A stretch of 64,000 nt of DNA, taken from positions 62,001 to 126,000 of the forward strand of contig DATJZV010000026.1 of assembly GCA_035498715.1 (NCBI GenBank). Direction: 5' to 3'. Shown here piece by piece: positions 52,714 to 62,959 of this stretch (position 1 is the stretch's first letter; each line of letters begins with the position of its first letter). A program made the translations under genes and the position numbers. The DNA comes from DASPSR01 sp035498715 (GTDB lineage Bacteria; Nitrospirota; UBA9217). A model generated the notes under the pieces. It was not told the origin of the DNA and did not search any database. It saw nothing but the letters and a program-made list of their open reading frames with translations.

Positions 52714-52746
52714 TAAAAAGGGGCTCCGGTAAATTGCCGGAGCCCC
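52714..52746 (-). terminator. Rho-independent terminator of the small exported-protein gene
   Basis: Perfect 10-bp stem GGGGCTCCGG (52720-52729) with CCGGAGCCCC (52737-52746), a 7-nt loop, followed on the minus strand by a T-run (complement of 52714-52719). It lies 28 bp beyond the stop at 52775, and on the plus strand is followed by CTCCTATTTT, so it may act both ways. Confidence 0.88.
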
Positions 52747-52774
52747 TCCTATTTTGATTCTGTTCGCTGATCGA

Positions 52775-53035
52775 TTACTTTGCCTTTACTTCGATGTCCG
52801 TGGCCTTCATTTCGTACTGAATGGTGACCTTGGCGCCGACCTTGAGGTCACCTTTGACTTTGGTGTTTGCGTCCTTGGCGATCTCCCACTTGTCCTTGCC
52901 TTTCTGGACGACAATCATGGTATCCTTGATCTCCAGGACGGGACCGGTTACTTGATAGGTCTTGACGGAACCGGCGAATGCCAATGCTGCAGTGAGCAAC
53001 AACACGACTACTACTACGACTGCTGCACGCTTCAT
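52775..53035 (-). CDS. Small exported protein with OB-like beta domain
   Basis: 86 residues; start at 53035 is fixed by an excellent TAAGGAGG site. A signal peptide covers about residues 1-22 (MKRAAVVVVVVLLLTAALAFA). The mature part (about 64 residues) has alternating strands: VTGPVLEIKDTMIVVQKGKD, WEIAKDANTKVKGDLKVG and KVTIQYEMKATDIEVK. This resembles small periplasmic beta-barrels of the DUF5666/OB type. Function unknown. It has its own terminator; it follows the HerA-like gene on the same strand by 105 bp. Confidence 0.85.
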   Translation of the reverse strand: MKRAAVVVVVVLLLTAALAFAGSVKTYQVTGPVLEIKDTMIVVQKGKDKWEIAKDANTKVKGDLKVGAKVTIQYEMKATDIEVKAK

Positions 53036-53140
53036 AGAAAACCTCCTTAGGTGTGAGATGATAACGCTCGAGATTATAGCGGATCTAGGTGCCACTGTCA
53101 AGGCACACGGCCGGATCCTCCGGTCGCTTGATGCCAGGAG

Positions 53141-54604
53141 CTACCGTTTGTTCCCGCCGAGGATCGAACCGAGCACCCCGCGAATGATTTGCCGGCCGAT
53201 CTGGCTGCCCATGGCGTGAGCAGCGCTTTTGGCCATAGCTCCGAGGATCTTTACGGTTTCGGACTCGGGTTCGACTGAATGTCTCGGGCGCACAGGTGCT
53301 GCCGTATCCTCGTGCTGCTTTTCTGCCGTCCGATGCTTCAACTTTTCATAGGCAGACTCACGGTCTACTTCTTTCTCGTAATGGCCGAAGATCACCGACG
53401 CCTTGATAGTCTCCGCACGTTCGTCCTGCGAGAGCGGCGTGAGGCGGCTCCGAGGCGGCAGGACGGTTACACGTTCAACCACGGTAGGGGATCCGTTTGT
53501 ATCGAGCATAGACACGAGGGCCTCGCCTACGGCGAGTTCGGTGATGACCTTCGAGACATCGAGGCTTGGATTGGTACGGAATGTCTCGGCAGCGACCTTC
53601 ACCGCTCTTTGGTCCTTGGGCGTGAATGCTCGCAGTGCGTGCTGGACCCGATTACCGAGCTGTCCGAGGACCGTTTCGGGCACGTCGAGCGGATTCTGGG
53701 TAACGAAATAGACCCCGACACCCTTGGAGCGGATCAGCCTTACGACCTGCTCGATCTTGTCTTCAAGAACCTTCGGCATGTCGTCGAACAGGAGGTGGGC
53801 TTCGTCAAAGAAGAAGACGAGCTTCGGTTTTTCCGGATCACCTACTTCGGGCAGTGTCTCGAAAAGCTCGGCCAGCATCCAAAGCAGGAAGGTGGCATAG
53901 AGCTTCGGTGCCTGCATGAGCTTGTCAGCGGCGAAGATATTGATAACGCCTCTGCCCTCGGCGTCAGTCCGCATCAGGTATTGCAATTCCAAGGCCGGCT
54001 CGCCGAAGAACGTGGCGCCGCCCTGCTCCTCAATGGTGAGCAGTCCGCGCTGGATAGCGCCAATGCTCGCCGTTGAGATGTTACCATATGCGGTCTTGAA
54101 CGTATCCGCGTTGTCACCGACGAACTGTGTCATGGCCCTGAGGTCCTTAAGGTCGAGGAGCAGCAGACCGTTATCGTCTGCGATCCTGAAGATAAGTGTG
54201 AGAACGCCGCCCTGGACCTCGTTCAAGTTCAGCACGCGTGAGAGGAGGAGTGGCCCCATCCCGGATATAGTGGTGCGGACCGGATGTCCCTGCTGACCAA
54301 AGACATCCCAGAACTCGGTTGGGAAACCTTCAAAAATAAAGTCAGCGAGGCCCAGCTGCTTTGCACGCTCAGTAAAGTCAGGTTTGTCTCCACCGGGCCT
54401 AGCGATGCCCGAGAGATCGCCCTTTACGTCGGCCATGAAGACGGGGACACCGATCCTGCTGAACTGCTCGGCCATTACCCGGAGCGTGACGGTCTTGCCC
54501 GTCCCGGTGGCGCCGGCAATCAAACCGTGCCGGTTTGCCATTCGCGTCAGGATCAAGACTTCCTCTTTACCTTTCGCGACGAGTATCGAATCTGATTTCT
54601 GCAC
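53141..54604 (-). CDS. HerA/DUF853-type ATPase (YjgR-like)
   Basis: 487 residues. The start is a GTG at 54604 with GGAGGT 6 nt upstream; an ATG eight codons earlier lies before that site. Walker A is AGATGTGKTVTLRV, Walker B KLVFFFDEAHLLFDD, and the sensor-like segment FVTQNPLDVPETVLGQLGNR is typical of DUF853. The protein ends in a flexible acidic linker and a Gly/Ala helix (GSQIGRQIIRGVLGSILGG). These HerA-related ATPases have no settled role; DNA translocation is assumed. No nuclease partner (NurA-like) is adjacent. Confidence 0.9.
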   Translation of the reverse strand: MQKSDSILVAKGKEEVLILTRMANRHGLIAGATGTGKTVTLRVMAEQFSRIGVPVFMADVKGDLSGIARPGGDKPDFTERAKQLGLADFIFEGFPTEFWDVFGQQGHPVRTTISGMGPLLLSRVLNLNEVQGGVLTLIFRIADDNGLLLLDLKDLRAMTQFVGDNADTFKTAYGNISTASIGAIQRGLLTIEEQGGATFFGEPALELQYLMRTDAEGRGVINIFAADKLMQAPKLYATFLLWMLAELFETLPEVGDPEKPKLVFFFDEAHLLFDDMPKVLEDKIEQVVRLIRSKGVGVYFVTQNPLDVPETVLGQLGNRVQHALRAFTPKDQRAVKVAAETFRTNPSLDVSKVITELAVGEALVSMLDTNGSPTVVERVTVLPPRSRLTPLSQDERAETIKASVIFGHYEKEVDRESAYEKLKHRTAEKQHEDTAAPVRPRHSVEPESETVKILGAMAKSAAHAMGSQIGRQIIRGVLGSILGGNKR

Positions 54605-55032
54605 TATGGTACCTCCGCGATTGGGCATAACAGCGCCCCTTAACGAGAACGAATTTAATTATTCCACAACGAATTTTCGTTTGCAAGCGTTTTTGGCGCA
54701 AGGCCATGTAACAAGGAGAGATGAAGATACCAACCAATTGAGCACCCTTTGCAGATCATTGCAAGAGGCTCCTCTGTCTCGCCCCGAGCAGGACAAAGGA
54801 TCGCTGTGCTTGACTCAGGGCGGGTATGTGAAAAGTCTTGGTTATTTGGTACGGTGAGTTCTTTCGCAACGCTGAAAACGACATGTCTCGATTTTAAGGG
54901 CCGATTCAATTTCCTGTTTAAGATCATCACGGTGAAACTGGCAAATAACTTTTCGTTTGATTTTATCGCTGGGTGATGTTATTATTTTCGATACTGCTCA
55001 AAAAGAACGAACTGTTTGAGGTTCTGATACTT
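54605..55032. other. Divergent intergenic region before the PBP1A gene
   Basis: Roughly 430 bp between the HerA-like gene (minus) and the preferred PBP1A start. If translation begins at 54976, the last 60 bp are coding. I find no convincing -35/-10 pair, hairpin or small gene. Confidence 0.35.
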
Positions 55033-57513
55033 ATGATTAAAAAATCGTTCGGAAAAATCCTTGAACTAACCAAGACGCTGACGTTACGGGTCTGGGAAAA
55101 GTTTAAGCTCTTCTGGTTCACTATTGCGCTCCCGTGGCTCAAGAACCTCACCCCCAAGAAAGTGATCATGATCCTCGGAATCGCTTTTGTTGCCGGAATT
55201 CTCTTTATCACACTCATGTTCTTCATTCTCTCCTTCGGCCTGCCCACGGTCGAATCGCTCAAGGACTACAAGCCGAGCCCGGGCACGCTCATCCTCGCCG
55301 AGGACGGCAGGGCGCTGGGCCAGGTGAAGATCGAGAAGGGCATCTACGTACCACTTCAGCGGATCCCGAAGTTCATGGTAAGCGCGCTTCTCGCGACGGA
55401 GGACCCGCGCTTCTTCCAGCACAAGGGTATCGACTACCGCGGTATCATGCGTGCGGCGCTCAAGGACATTATTTCCGTACGGCTGAAGCAGGGCGGTAGC
55501 ACCATCACGCAGCAGCTCACGAAGGTAGTGTTCCTCTCGCCGGAACGGAAGTTCACTCGCAAGATAAAGGAAATTATCCTTGCGCGTCGTCTTGAGAAGG
55601 AGCTGACCAAGGAGGAAATCCTCGAACTCTATCTCAATAAGATATACTTCGGCCATGGTGCCTATGGTGTGCAGATGGCTGCCAAGACCTATTTTGGCAA
55701 GAACGCCTGGGAGATCAATGAGGCCGAGGCCGCGCTCCTTGCCGGTCTACCGAAGTCGCCCATGGTCTATTCCCCTTACAGCGACATCGACCTAACCAAG
55801 CTGCGGCAGTGGCAGGTGCTCAAGAGGATGGTGGAGGAGGGGTACCTTACTGAGGAGCAGAGCCTGAAGATCTACAACCAACCGCTCAGCCTCGAGAACT
55901 TGCGGCCTCAGGAAGAGCTTGCACCTCACCTCGTGGACTATATTCGCAAATATATCGAGAAGAAATACGGGCCCGAGAAGCTCTACCAGGGCGGGCTTAA
56001 GGTCTACACCACAATCGACATCGATCTGCAGCGGGCTGCGGTCTCGGCGCTCAGGGAAGGTCTCCGCTCGCTCGACAAGCGACAGGGATTCCGCGGTCGC
56101 GTGGGATTCAAGAAAGTCAAGTCAACGCCGATCCAATGGGGTTCGCTTCATGTGATGGTGAAGCCTGGAGAAGGGTTCAACGCGCATGTGCTTGCGGTCG
56201 GGGACAACTATATCACGGTCAAGGGCCGGGGACTCGTGGGCTACATCATGCAGGAGGACATGGCTTGGGCGCTTATCAAGCCAAAGAAAAAACGGGATGA
56301 TCCAGAAGAGTTCAAAAAGCCTCAGGAGATCGTTCAACCTGGCGATATTATCAAGGTGCGATTGAGGGACTATGATAAAAAGAAGCAGCTCGCTTCGTTT
56401 ATCCTGGACCAAACTCCGCTCGTCGAGGGTGCCGTGGTGTCGATCGAACCATTCACCGGATACGTACGGGCTTTGGTCGGCGGGTATGATTTTGTCGAGG
56501 GTGGGTTCAACCACGCCACCGATGCAAAACGCCAACCTGGATCATCGTTTAAGCCGTTCGTGTACGGCGCGGCTCTCGAGAACGGTTTCACGCCGGCCTC
56601 GATTGTCATGGACCTGCCGGTGATCTACGAGAAGAGCGAGTTCGAGAAGAAGGGCTGGAAGCCCGAGAACTATGATGAACGGTTCCTCGGTCCCATGCGT
56701 CTCAGGACGGCGCTCGCGCTGTCACGGAACGCGGTCACCGTGGGCTTGCTCGAGAAGATCGGGCTGGATAAGGCCATCGATTTCGCACGCAAGGCAGGCA
56801 TCACGAGTCAAATTAGCTATGATTACACCACGGCCCTCGGTTCGTCGGTGGTCACGCCTCTGGAACTGACCTCGGCCTATGCCACGTTCGCTTCGCAGGG
56901 CGTGCGCACCGAGCCCATCATCATCAAGAGTATCATCGACGGTAAGGGTACCGTGCTGGAGAGCTACCAGCCCCAGCCCACGGAGGCGATCGACCGGACC
57001 ACGGCCTTCCTGGTCACGAGCCTGCTCAAGAGTGTGGTAAATGATGGTACGGGAAGGGGAGCCAAGGTGCTCAATCGTCCTCTTGCGGGAAAGACCGGAA
57101 CGACGAACAACTACGTGGACGCATGGTTCGTTGGCTACAGCCCGAGCATCGTTACGGGCGTTTGGGTAGGATATGATAACGCTACGGCGTCACTCGGTGA
57201 TCGGGAGACGGGTGCACGCGCAGCGCTTCCCATCTGGATACCAGTCATGGCAAAGGCGCTCGCCGATAAGCCTGTCGAGGACTTTACGCCGACGGACGAC
57301 GTCGTCTTTGTTAAGATTGACCCCGAATCCGGCCTACTCGCGCGGGAAGGAGCGGCCGATGCGATTGATGATGTGTTCCGCAAAGGCACGGAGCCCACGC
57401 AGTATGCCGATACCAAGAAAGGGCAGAAGGCCTCGCAGTTCTACATGCTCGACCAAGGGAGTCCTGTCGAAACGATTAAGAAAAAAACTGAAGCGGACGA
57501 GGCTGCTGACTAA
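55033..57513 (+). CDS. mrcA: Penicillin-binding protein 1A (bifunctional)
   Basis: 826 residues from ATG 55033 (GAGG at 55018); an ATG at 54976 in frame would add 19 residues. One membrane helix lies at about residues 36-60. The GT51 glycosyltransferase domain has EDPRFFQHKGIDYRGIMRA and GGSTITQQLTKVVFL. An OB-like insert follows, then the transpeptidase with SxxK in RQPGSSFKPFVYGAAL, SRN in ALALSRNAVTVG and KTG in GKTGTTNNYVDAWF. It polymerises and crosslinks peptidoglycan. It runs directly into ileS with no spacer. Confidence 0.94.
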   Translation: MIKKSFGKILELTKTLTLRVWEKFKLFWFTIALPWLKNLTPKKVIMILGIAFVAGILFITLMFFILSFGLPTVESLKDYKPSPGTLILAEDGRALGQVKIEKGIYVPLQRIPKFMVSALLATEDPRFFQHKGIDYRGIMRAALKDIISVRLKQGGSTITQQLTKVVFLSPERKFTRKIKEIILARRLEKELTKEEILELYLNKIYFGHGAYGVQMAAKTYFGKNAWEINEAEAALLAGLPKSPMVYSPYSDIDLTKLRQWQVLKRMVEEGYLTEEQSLKIYNQPLSLENLRPQEELAPHLVDYIRKYIEKKYGPEKLYQGGLKVYTTIDIDLQRAAVSALREGLRSLDKRQGFRGRVGFKKVKSTPIQWGSLHVMVKPGEGFNAHVLAVGDNYITVKGRGLVGYIMQEDMAWALIKPKKKRDDPEEFKKPQEIVQPGDIIKVRLRDYDKKKQLASFILDQTPLVEGAVVSIEPFTGYVRALVGGYDFVEGGFNHATDAKRQPGSSFKPFVYGAALENGFTPASIVMDLPVIYEKSEFEKKGWKPENYDERFLGPMRLRTALALSRNAVTVGLLEKIGLDKAIDFARKAGITSQISYDYTTALGSSVVTPLELTSAYATFASQGVRTEPIIIKSIIDGKGTVLESYQPQPTEAIDRTTAFLVTSLLKSVVNDGTGRGAKVLNRPLAGKTGTTNNYVDAWFVGYSPSIVTGVWVGYDNATASLGDRETGARAALPIWIPVMAKALADKPVEDFTPTDDVVFVKIDPESGLLAREGAADAIDDVFRKGTEPTQYADTKKGQKASQFYMLDQGSPVETIKKKTEADEAAD

Positions 57514-60318
57514 ATGGATTACAAGACAACGCTCAACCTGCCGAAAACGGAGTTTCCGATGAAGGCCAACCTCAAGGACCTTGAGCCCAGGATCATTGAG
57601 AAATGGCGGCGGGAGAATATTTACGGTCGTATGCAGGAACAGGCGAAGGGCAGGGAGCGCTACATCCTGCACGACGGGCCTCCCTATGCGAACGGCCATA
57701 TCCATATCGGTCATGCGCTGAACAAGATCCTGAAGGACATCATCGTGAAGTACAAGTCCCTGCTGGGTTTCTCATCTCCTTACGTCCCCGGCTGGGACTG
57801 CCACGGCCTTCCGATTGAGCACCAGGTGCTCAAGAACCTGGGAACGAAGAAGGAGACCATGAGCCAGGCCGAGATTCGAAAGCTCTGCCGTGAGTATGCC
57901 GAGAAGTTCATTAACATACAGCGCGACGAGTTCAAGCGGCTCGGCGTGTTTGGCGACTGGGACAATCCCTACCTCACCATGAACTATACCTACGAAGCGG
58001 CGATCGTGCGGGAGCTCGGCAAGTTCGTGGGGACCGGCGGCGTGTATAAGGGAAAGAAGCCAGTATACTGGTGCGGCTCCGATGAAACGGCGCTCGCCGA
58101 GGCAGAGGTGGAGTATGCTGACCATGAATCTCCCTCCATCTACGTCCGTTTTCCTCTGCCTGATGCGGCCAAGGCATTGCCATCGCTTGCGGGAAGGAAC
58201 GTCTTCATCGTGGTCTGGACCACCACACCCTGGACGCTCGTGTCGAACCTTGCTATTGCGCTCCATCCCGACTTCGACTACGCGGCCGTTGATACCGGTT
58301 CCAATTCCGTCCTGATCATTGCTGAGGCGCTTCTCGCGCAATCCCTGCAGAAGTTCGAGATTAAAGAGTATAAGGTTCTTGAGAAGTTCAAGGGCAGAAA
58401 GCTTGAAGGCCTGAAAGCCCGCCATCCCTTCATTGATCGCGATTCTCTCGTGATTCTCGGCGAGCATGTCACCCTCGAAGCAGGCACCGGAGCTGTACAC
58501 ACGGCCCCGGGCCATGGCCAGGAAGACTATGAAGCCGGGCTCCGCTATGGACTCGACATCTTTGCTCCCGTGGACCGCAAAGCGCGGTTCACGAAAGAAG
58601 CGGGCCCGTTTGCGGGCGAGAATGTGCACAAGGCGAACAAGGGGATCATCAGCCTTCTGCGCGAGAAACACGCCCTCCTTGCGGAAGAAAAGATCTTACA
58701 TTCATACCCGCATTGCTGGCGGTGCAAGAACCCGGTGATCTTCCGCGCGACGGAGCAGTGGTTCATCTCCATGAAGACCGAAAATCTTCTCAAGAAAACC
58801 ATTGAGGAGGCCAACAAGGTCACCTGGGTGCCAGGATGGGGCAAGGATCGCTTCCTGAGCATGATCGAGAACCGGCCTGACTGGTGCATCTCGCGCCAGC
58901 GGGCGTGGGGGGTATCCATTGTCGCGTTCACCTGCAAGGATTGCGGTGAACTGCTTCTGGACAAAGCGGTCATCGACCATGTTGCTGCAATCGTCGAACA
59001 AGAAGGGGCTGACGTCTGGTTCACGAGGTCTGTGCCGGAATTGCTGCCCGCGGGCACCACATGCAAGAAGTGCGGGAAAAAGGATTTCACCAAGGAGATG
59101 GACATCCTCGATGTGTGGTTCGATTCGGGCGTAAGCCACGCAGCTGTGCTTGAACAGCGTCAGGAACTGTCGCGACCGGCAGACATGTACCTCGAAGGAA
59201 GCGATCAACACCGGGGATGGTTCCAGTCATCACTCCTCTCGTCCGTAGGAACCTGGGGCGATGCGCCGTATCGCACCGTGCTGACGCATGGGTTCACCGT
59301 GGATGGAGCGGGCAAGAAGATGAGCAAGTCGGCAGGCAACGTGGTCGCACCGCAGGAAGTAATCGACAAGTACGGGGCCGAAGTCTTGAGGCTCTGGGTC
59401 TCTGCAGCAGACTACCGCGACGACATCAGGATCTCGCAGGAAATACTCACCCACTTGGCCGAGGCGTATCGGCGAATTCGAAATACCTGCCGTTATCTTC
59501 TGGGAAACCTTTTTGACTTCGATCCGGACAAGGATGCAGTTCCCTATGACAAACTCCTTGAGATCGACCGCTGGGCGCTTCTCAAACTTCAGCATCTTAT
59601 CAATCGTGTGAACGGCGGATACCAAGAATTCGAATTCCATATCGTATTCCATTCGATCCACAACTTCTGCGCCGTGGATATGAGCGCTTTCTACCTCGAT
59701 GTGCTTAAGGATAGACTGTATACCACGAAGGCAGCGTCCCAGGAGCGTCGCTCCGGCCAGACCGCCATGTATGAGATTCTCTCGACTCTGGTTCGGCTGA
59801 TGGCCCCGATACTCTCATTCACAGCTGAAGAAGTCTGGGGATATATGAAAAAAAGCGAAAAGATGCCGAGCGTGTTCCTCGCAGAGTTTCCCAAGGAAGC
59901 ACCCCCAGAGGGAACGCCAGACAGAAAATACACTGTTAGCCTCGGAGAACGGTGGGACAGAATCCTCGCCATCCGCGGCGAAGTCGCCAAAGTGCTCGAA
60001 GGGCTCAGGCGGGACAAGAAAATCGGCCATTCGCTCGACGCCGGCGTCACGCTCTATGTCGGGACGGAGCTCTACGAGTTGTTGCTTGGGTACAAGACCG
60101 ACCTGTCGTTCATATTCATAGTATCGTCCGTCGAGCTTACAAAAGAATCTGAAGCTCCGGCAAATGCATATACGAGCGAAATTGTCAAAGGGCTCAAGAT
60201 TGTGGCCGGCCCGGCAAAGGGCGTGAAGTGCGGCCGCTGCTGGATGTATCAGGAAAGTGTTGGTACGGTGAAGGAACATCCGCAGATCTGCGGCAGGTGT
60301 GCAGGAAATCTCGTTTAA
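57514..60318 (+). CDS. ileS: Isoleucyl-tRNA synthetase
   Basis: 934 residues. The class I signature HIGH appears as PYANGHIHIGHALNKILKD and KMSKS as GKKMSKSAGNVV. The editing domain (TTPWTL, GAVHTAPGHGQEDYEAG) and the C-terminal zinc finger (KCGRCWMY and CGRCAGNLV) are complete. It charges tRNA-Ile in the cytoplasm. The start follows the PBP1A stop immediately (TAA then ATG), so the two are translated from one message. The ileS-lspA order is common in bacteria. Confidence 0.97.
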   Translation: MDYKTTLNLPKTEFPMKANLKDLEPRIIEKWRRENIYGRMQEQAKGRERYILHDGPPYANGHIHIGHALNKILKDIIVKYKSLLGFSSPYVPGWDCHGLPIEHQVLKNLGTKKETMSQAEIRKLCREYAEKFINIQRDEFKRLGVFGDWDNPYLTMNYTYEAAIVRELGKFVGTGGVYKGKKPVYWCGSDETALAEAEVEYADHESPSIYVRFPLPDAAKALPSLAGRNVFIVVWTTTPWTLVSNLAIALHPDFDYAAVDTGSNSVLIIAEALLAQSLQKFEIKEYKVLEKFKGRKLEGLKARHPFIDRDSLVILGEHVTLEAGTGAVHTAPGHGQEDYEAGLRYGLDIFAPVDRKARFTKEAGPFAGENVHKANKGIISLLREKHALLAEEKILHSYPHCWRCKNPVIFRATEQWFISMKTENLLKKTIEEANKVTWVPGWGKDRFLSMIENRPDWCISRQRAWGVSIVAFTCKDCGELLLDKAVIDHVAAIVEQEGADVWFTRSVPELLPAGTTCKKCGKKDFTKEMDILDVWFDSGVSHAAVLEQRQELSRPADMYLEGSDQHRGWFQSSLLSSVGTWGDAPYRTVLTHGFTVDGAGKKMSKSAGNVVAPQEVIDKYGAEVLRLWVSAADYRDDIRISQEILTHLAEAYRRIRNTCRYLLGNLFDFDPDKDAVPYDKLLEIDRWALLKLQHLINRVNGGYQEFEFHIVFHSIHNFCAVDMSAFYLDVLKDRLYTTKAASQERRSGQTAMYEILSTLVRLMAPILSFTAEEVWGYMKKSEKMPSVFLAEFPKEAPPEGTPDRKYTVSLGERWDRILAIRGEVAKVLEGLRRDKKIGHSLDAGVTLYVGTELYELLLGYKTDLSFIFIVSSVELTKESEAPANAYTSEIVKGLKIVAGPAKGVKCGRCWMYQESVGTVKEHPQICGRCAGNLV

Positions 60319-60435
60319 ACGAAACTCAGCCGGGGAGTAAAAATTCCAACTTCGCTTTATACGGCATAATAGCTTTGATTTCTCCCTTTCCATCTTGGCA
60401 AAAAAATTTTGCCGGTAAGATAATAAATAATGTCA

Positions 60436-60455
60436 AAATTCAAATTGTTGAATTT
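60436..60455. repeat. AT-rich hairpin between ileS and lspA
   Basis: AAATTCAA (60436-60443), loop ATTG, TTGAATTT (60448-60455), followed by two more T. A weak intrinsic terminator or processing site; the 180-bp gap to lspA otherwise shows nothing. Confidence 0.35.
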
Positions 60456-60501
60456 TTGTGCCGCAGAGCCTCCGTGGTAGGTTTCGGGTTTTAGGAGAAG
60501 A

Positions 60502-60999
60502 ATGAAGAACAAATACCGCTGGGTGTTATCGATCATGGGCATTGTCCTGCTCCTGGACCAGTGCACAAAGCATTTTGTTGATACGCATATCCAGAGACAT
60601 GAGATCATCGCGATCATCCCAGGTTTCTTCAATCTCACGAACGTGAGGAATCCGGGGGCCGCGTTCGGCATTCTATCGGGGATGCACGGAGTGTGGCGAA
60701 GCGTGTTTTTTATCTCGGTAACGCTCACGGCACTGCTCGTGATTGCCGTCCTTATATGGAAGACGCATGAGCGTCTGCTCGTATTCGCGTTCTCACTCAT
60801 TGCCGGGGGGGCGATTGGGAACGTGATCGACCGCGTGCGATACGGAGAAGTGGTCGATTTCATCCAGTGGTACGTGAAATCGTACTACTGGCCGTCATTC
60901 AACGTGGCGGATTCTGCCATTTCCATCGGCGTGGGACTTTTGGCTATTGATATGATTTTTTGGAAGAAACCAGAACCCGGAGAAAGTACAAAATCCTAA
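60502..60999 (+). CDS. lspA: Lipoprotein signal peptidase II
   Basis: 165 residues with four membrane helices. Catalytic aspartates fall in GNVIDRVRYGEVVDFIQW and FNVADSAISIGVGLL, and the motif NVRNPGAAFGIL is conserved. It cleaves prolipoprotein signal peptides after Lgt acts. An AGGAGAAG site precedes the ATG. It is followed by lgt, so two of the three lipoprotein-maturation steps are encoded together; MltA in this window is a likely client. Confidence 0.96.
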   Translation: MKNKYRWVLSIMGIVLLLDQCTKHFVDTHIQRHEIIAIIPGFFNLTNVRNPGAAFGILSGMHGVWRSVFFISVTLTALLVIAVLIWKTHERLLVFAFSLIAGGAIGNVIDRVRYGEVVDFIQWYVKSYYWPSFNVADSAISIGVGLLAIDMIFWKKPEPGESTKS

Positions 61000-61111
61000 G
61001 ATCGAAAACCCGGGTTCATTCGAAGTCCGAATGTACAAATAATTTAAATTTTGAAGTTCATATTTCTATATTTTGGAACTTCGGATCCATTTTTTTCTCG
61101 GAAGGAAGATC

Positions 61112-61915
61112 ATGCATCCCATATTGTTCGAAATACCAAAAATTGAGATCGGCAACTGGATCATCGGTCCCATCCCGATCAGGATGTACGGTCTCATGAT
61201 CGGCATCGGGTTCCTCCTTGGCATCTATCTCGCCTCGCGCCGGGCGAAGAAGGAGGGACTTGATCAGGACCTGATTCTCGACATGGGCGTGTACCTGCTC
61301 CTTGCGGCCATCATCGGCTCGCGCGTGCTCTACGTGCTAACCACTCTGCAGGAGTTCACAAGGAACCCGCTTGATGCATTTGCTATCTGGAAGGGCGGGC
61401 TCGTGTTCTACGGAGGCCTTCTGGCAGCCGTGCCCGTCGGAATCTGGTATGTGAAGAAGCATAGCCTGCCGGTTTGGAAGACGTCTGACATCATGGCACC
61501 GTACGTCGCGCTTGGGCACGCATTCGGCAGACTCGGCTGTTTTTTCGCCGGTTGCTGTTACGGGGCGCCCTGTAGCGGCCCGTTCTGCATCACGTTCAAC
61601 GACTCCCATTCTCTCGCCCCCCTCGGCGTTCCTCTTTTCCCCACCCAGCTTATGGAGTCGGGCGGAGAGTTCTTTGTCTTCGGGGCTCTTCTCATACTCC
61701 GACGATATAAGAGGTTCGATGGCCAGCTGTTCTGGCTCTACTCGATTTTCTACGCTGTACTCCGGTTTTCCGTCGAGTTCTTCCGTGGCGATGCAGTGCG
61801 GGGCCTTTACTTCGGCGGCCTGATCTCGACCTCGCAGATCATAGCGGTGCTTATGTTCGGATTTTCTCTGTTCATGTTCTGGAAACTCGGGAAGGCAGAG
61901 AAGGAGACAACGTGA
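61112..61915 (+). CDS. lgt: Phosphatidylglycerol-prolipoprotein diacylglyceryl transferase
   Basis: 267 residues; the start at 61112 has GGAAGGAAG upstream. Seven membrane helices are expected. Lgt motifs are present: RMYGLMIGIGFLLGIYLASR, IIGSRVLYVL, the conserved GHAFGRLGCFFAGCCYGAPC, and FSVEFFRGD. It attaches diacylglycerol to the lipobox cysteine of prolipoproteins at the inner membrane. It lies 112 bp after lspA. Confidence 0.96.
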   Translation: MHPILFEIPKIEIGNWIIGPIPIRMYGLMIGIGFLLGIYLASRRAKKEGLDQDLILDMGVYLLLAAIIGSRVLYVLTTLQEFTRNPLDAFAIWKGGLVFYGGLLAAVPVGIWYVKKHSLPVWKTSDIMAPYVALGHAFGRLGCFFAGCCYGAPCSGPFCITFNDSHSLAPLGVPLFPTQLMESGGEFFVFGALLILRRYKRFDGQLFWLYSIFYAVLRFSVEFFRGDAVRGLYFGGLISTSQIIAVLMFGFSLFMFWKLGKAEKETT

Positions 61916-61981
61916 TGAAGCAAGTGTCGGCCATAGATTAAACAGAGGTCCTGAAAAAAATCTGTGAAATCTGTAAAATCT

Positions 61982-62959
61982 ATGGATACGTTTGAGGTAT
62001 TAGCTCGCCATTCCATGCCATCAACAACCCTCACGGTCACCCAGAAACACGTCGGAAAGCGCCTTGACATCTTCATCGCGCACTACGAGCCACACATCTC
62101 CCGCAACCGCATCCAGACGATGATCAAGGATGGACTTGCTCTTGTGAATGGCAGGGCCGAAAAGCCAGGGTATAAGGTCAAGCTCGGTGAGACCCTTACG
62201 CTCGACCTGCCGGAGAAGAAGGAATTCGAGGTCCTGCCTGAGCCCATTCCGCTCTCCGTTATCTATGAAGATCCCCATATCATCGTGTTGAATAAGCCGC
62301 CAGGCATCGTGGTGCATCCGGCGCCCGGGAATTACACCGGCACGCTCGTGAATGCGCTCCTATACCATTACGGAAGCTTACCCTCTTCCGGGCCGGGCAC
62401 GCGCGGAAGCGAGCGGGAACGCGCTGGCATAATACACCGCCTGGATAAAGACACTTCCGGCGTGATGGTGGTGGCGAGGACACAGGAGGCCCTCCGTTCC
62501 CTGTCGGCCCAGTTCAAGAATCGCACGGTGAAAAAACGCTATCTTGCCCTTGTCGTCGGGGTGATCAAGAAAGGCTCGGGCACCATCGAGGCCGGACTCG
62601 GCAGGCACGTGAAGGATCGCAAGAAGATCAGTGTATACACTCACAAAGCACGGGAGGCCGTCACGCTCTATACGGTCAAGGAGCGGTTCAGGAGAGCGAC
62701 TCTTATCGCGGTCGAAATCAAGACTGGTCGCACTCACCAGATCCGTGTGCATATGGCGCATATCGGCCATCCCATTCTCGGTGACAGCGTATACGGTGGA
62801 GCCAAGGCATCGAAGTTCAACGACAGCCAGGTTGCACGTCAGATGCTCCACGCCGAATCGCTCTCCATTCTCCACCCTGAGACAGGCCATCCGATAACCT
62901 TTACAACTCCTCCGCCCAGTGATATGGTGCAAATCATAGAAAAATTGCGCATTATATAA
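61982..62959 (+). CDS. rluD: Large-subunit rRNA pseudouridine synthase (RluD family)
   Basis: About 325 residues; the start is uncertain (GTG 61964, ATG 61982 or ATG 62018, none with a clear ribosome site). An N-terminal S4 domain (VGKRLDIFIAHYEPHISRNR) precedes the catalytic domain with IVLNKPPGIVVHPAPGN, the catalytic aspartate in IIHRLDKDTSGVMVVARTQE, and KTGRTHQIRVHMAHIGHPIL. These are RluA/RluD-family features; RluD modifies helix 69 of 23S rRNA. It follows lgt by 66 bp and probably shares its transcript. Confidence 0.93.
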   Translation: MDTFEVLARHSMPSTTLTVTQKHVGKRLDIFIAHYEPHISRNRIQTMIKDGLALVNGRAEKPGYKVKLGETLTLDLPEKKEFEVLPEPIPLSVIYEDPHIIVLNKPPGIVVHPAPGNYTGTLVNALLYHYGSLPSSGPGTRGSERERAGIIHRLDKDTSGVMVVARTQEALRSLSAQFKNRTVKKRYLALVVGVIKKGSGTIEAGLGRHVKDRKKISVYTHKAREAVTLYTVKERFRRATLIAVEIKTGRTHQIRVHMAHIGHPILGDSVYGGAKASKFNDSQVARQMLHAESLSILHPETGHPITFTTPPPSDMVQIIEKLRII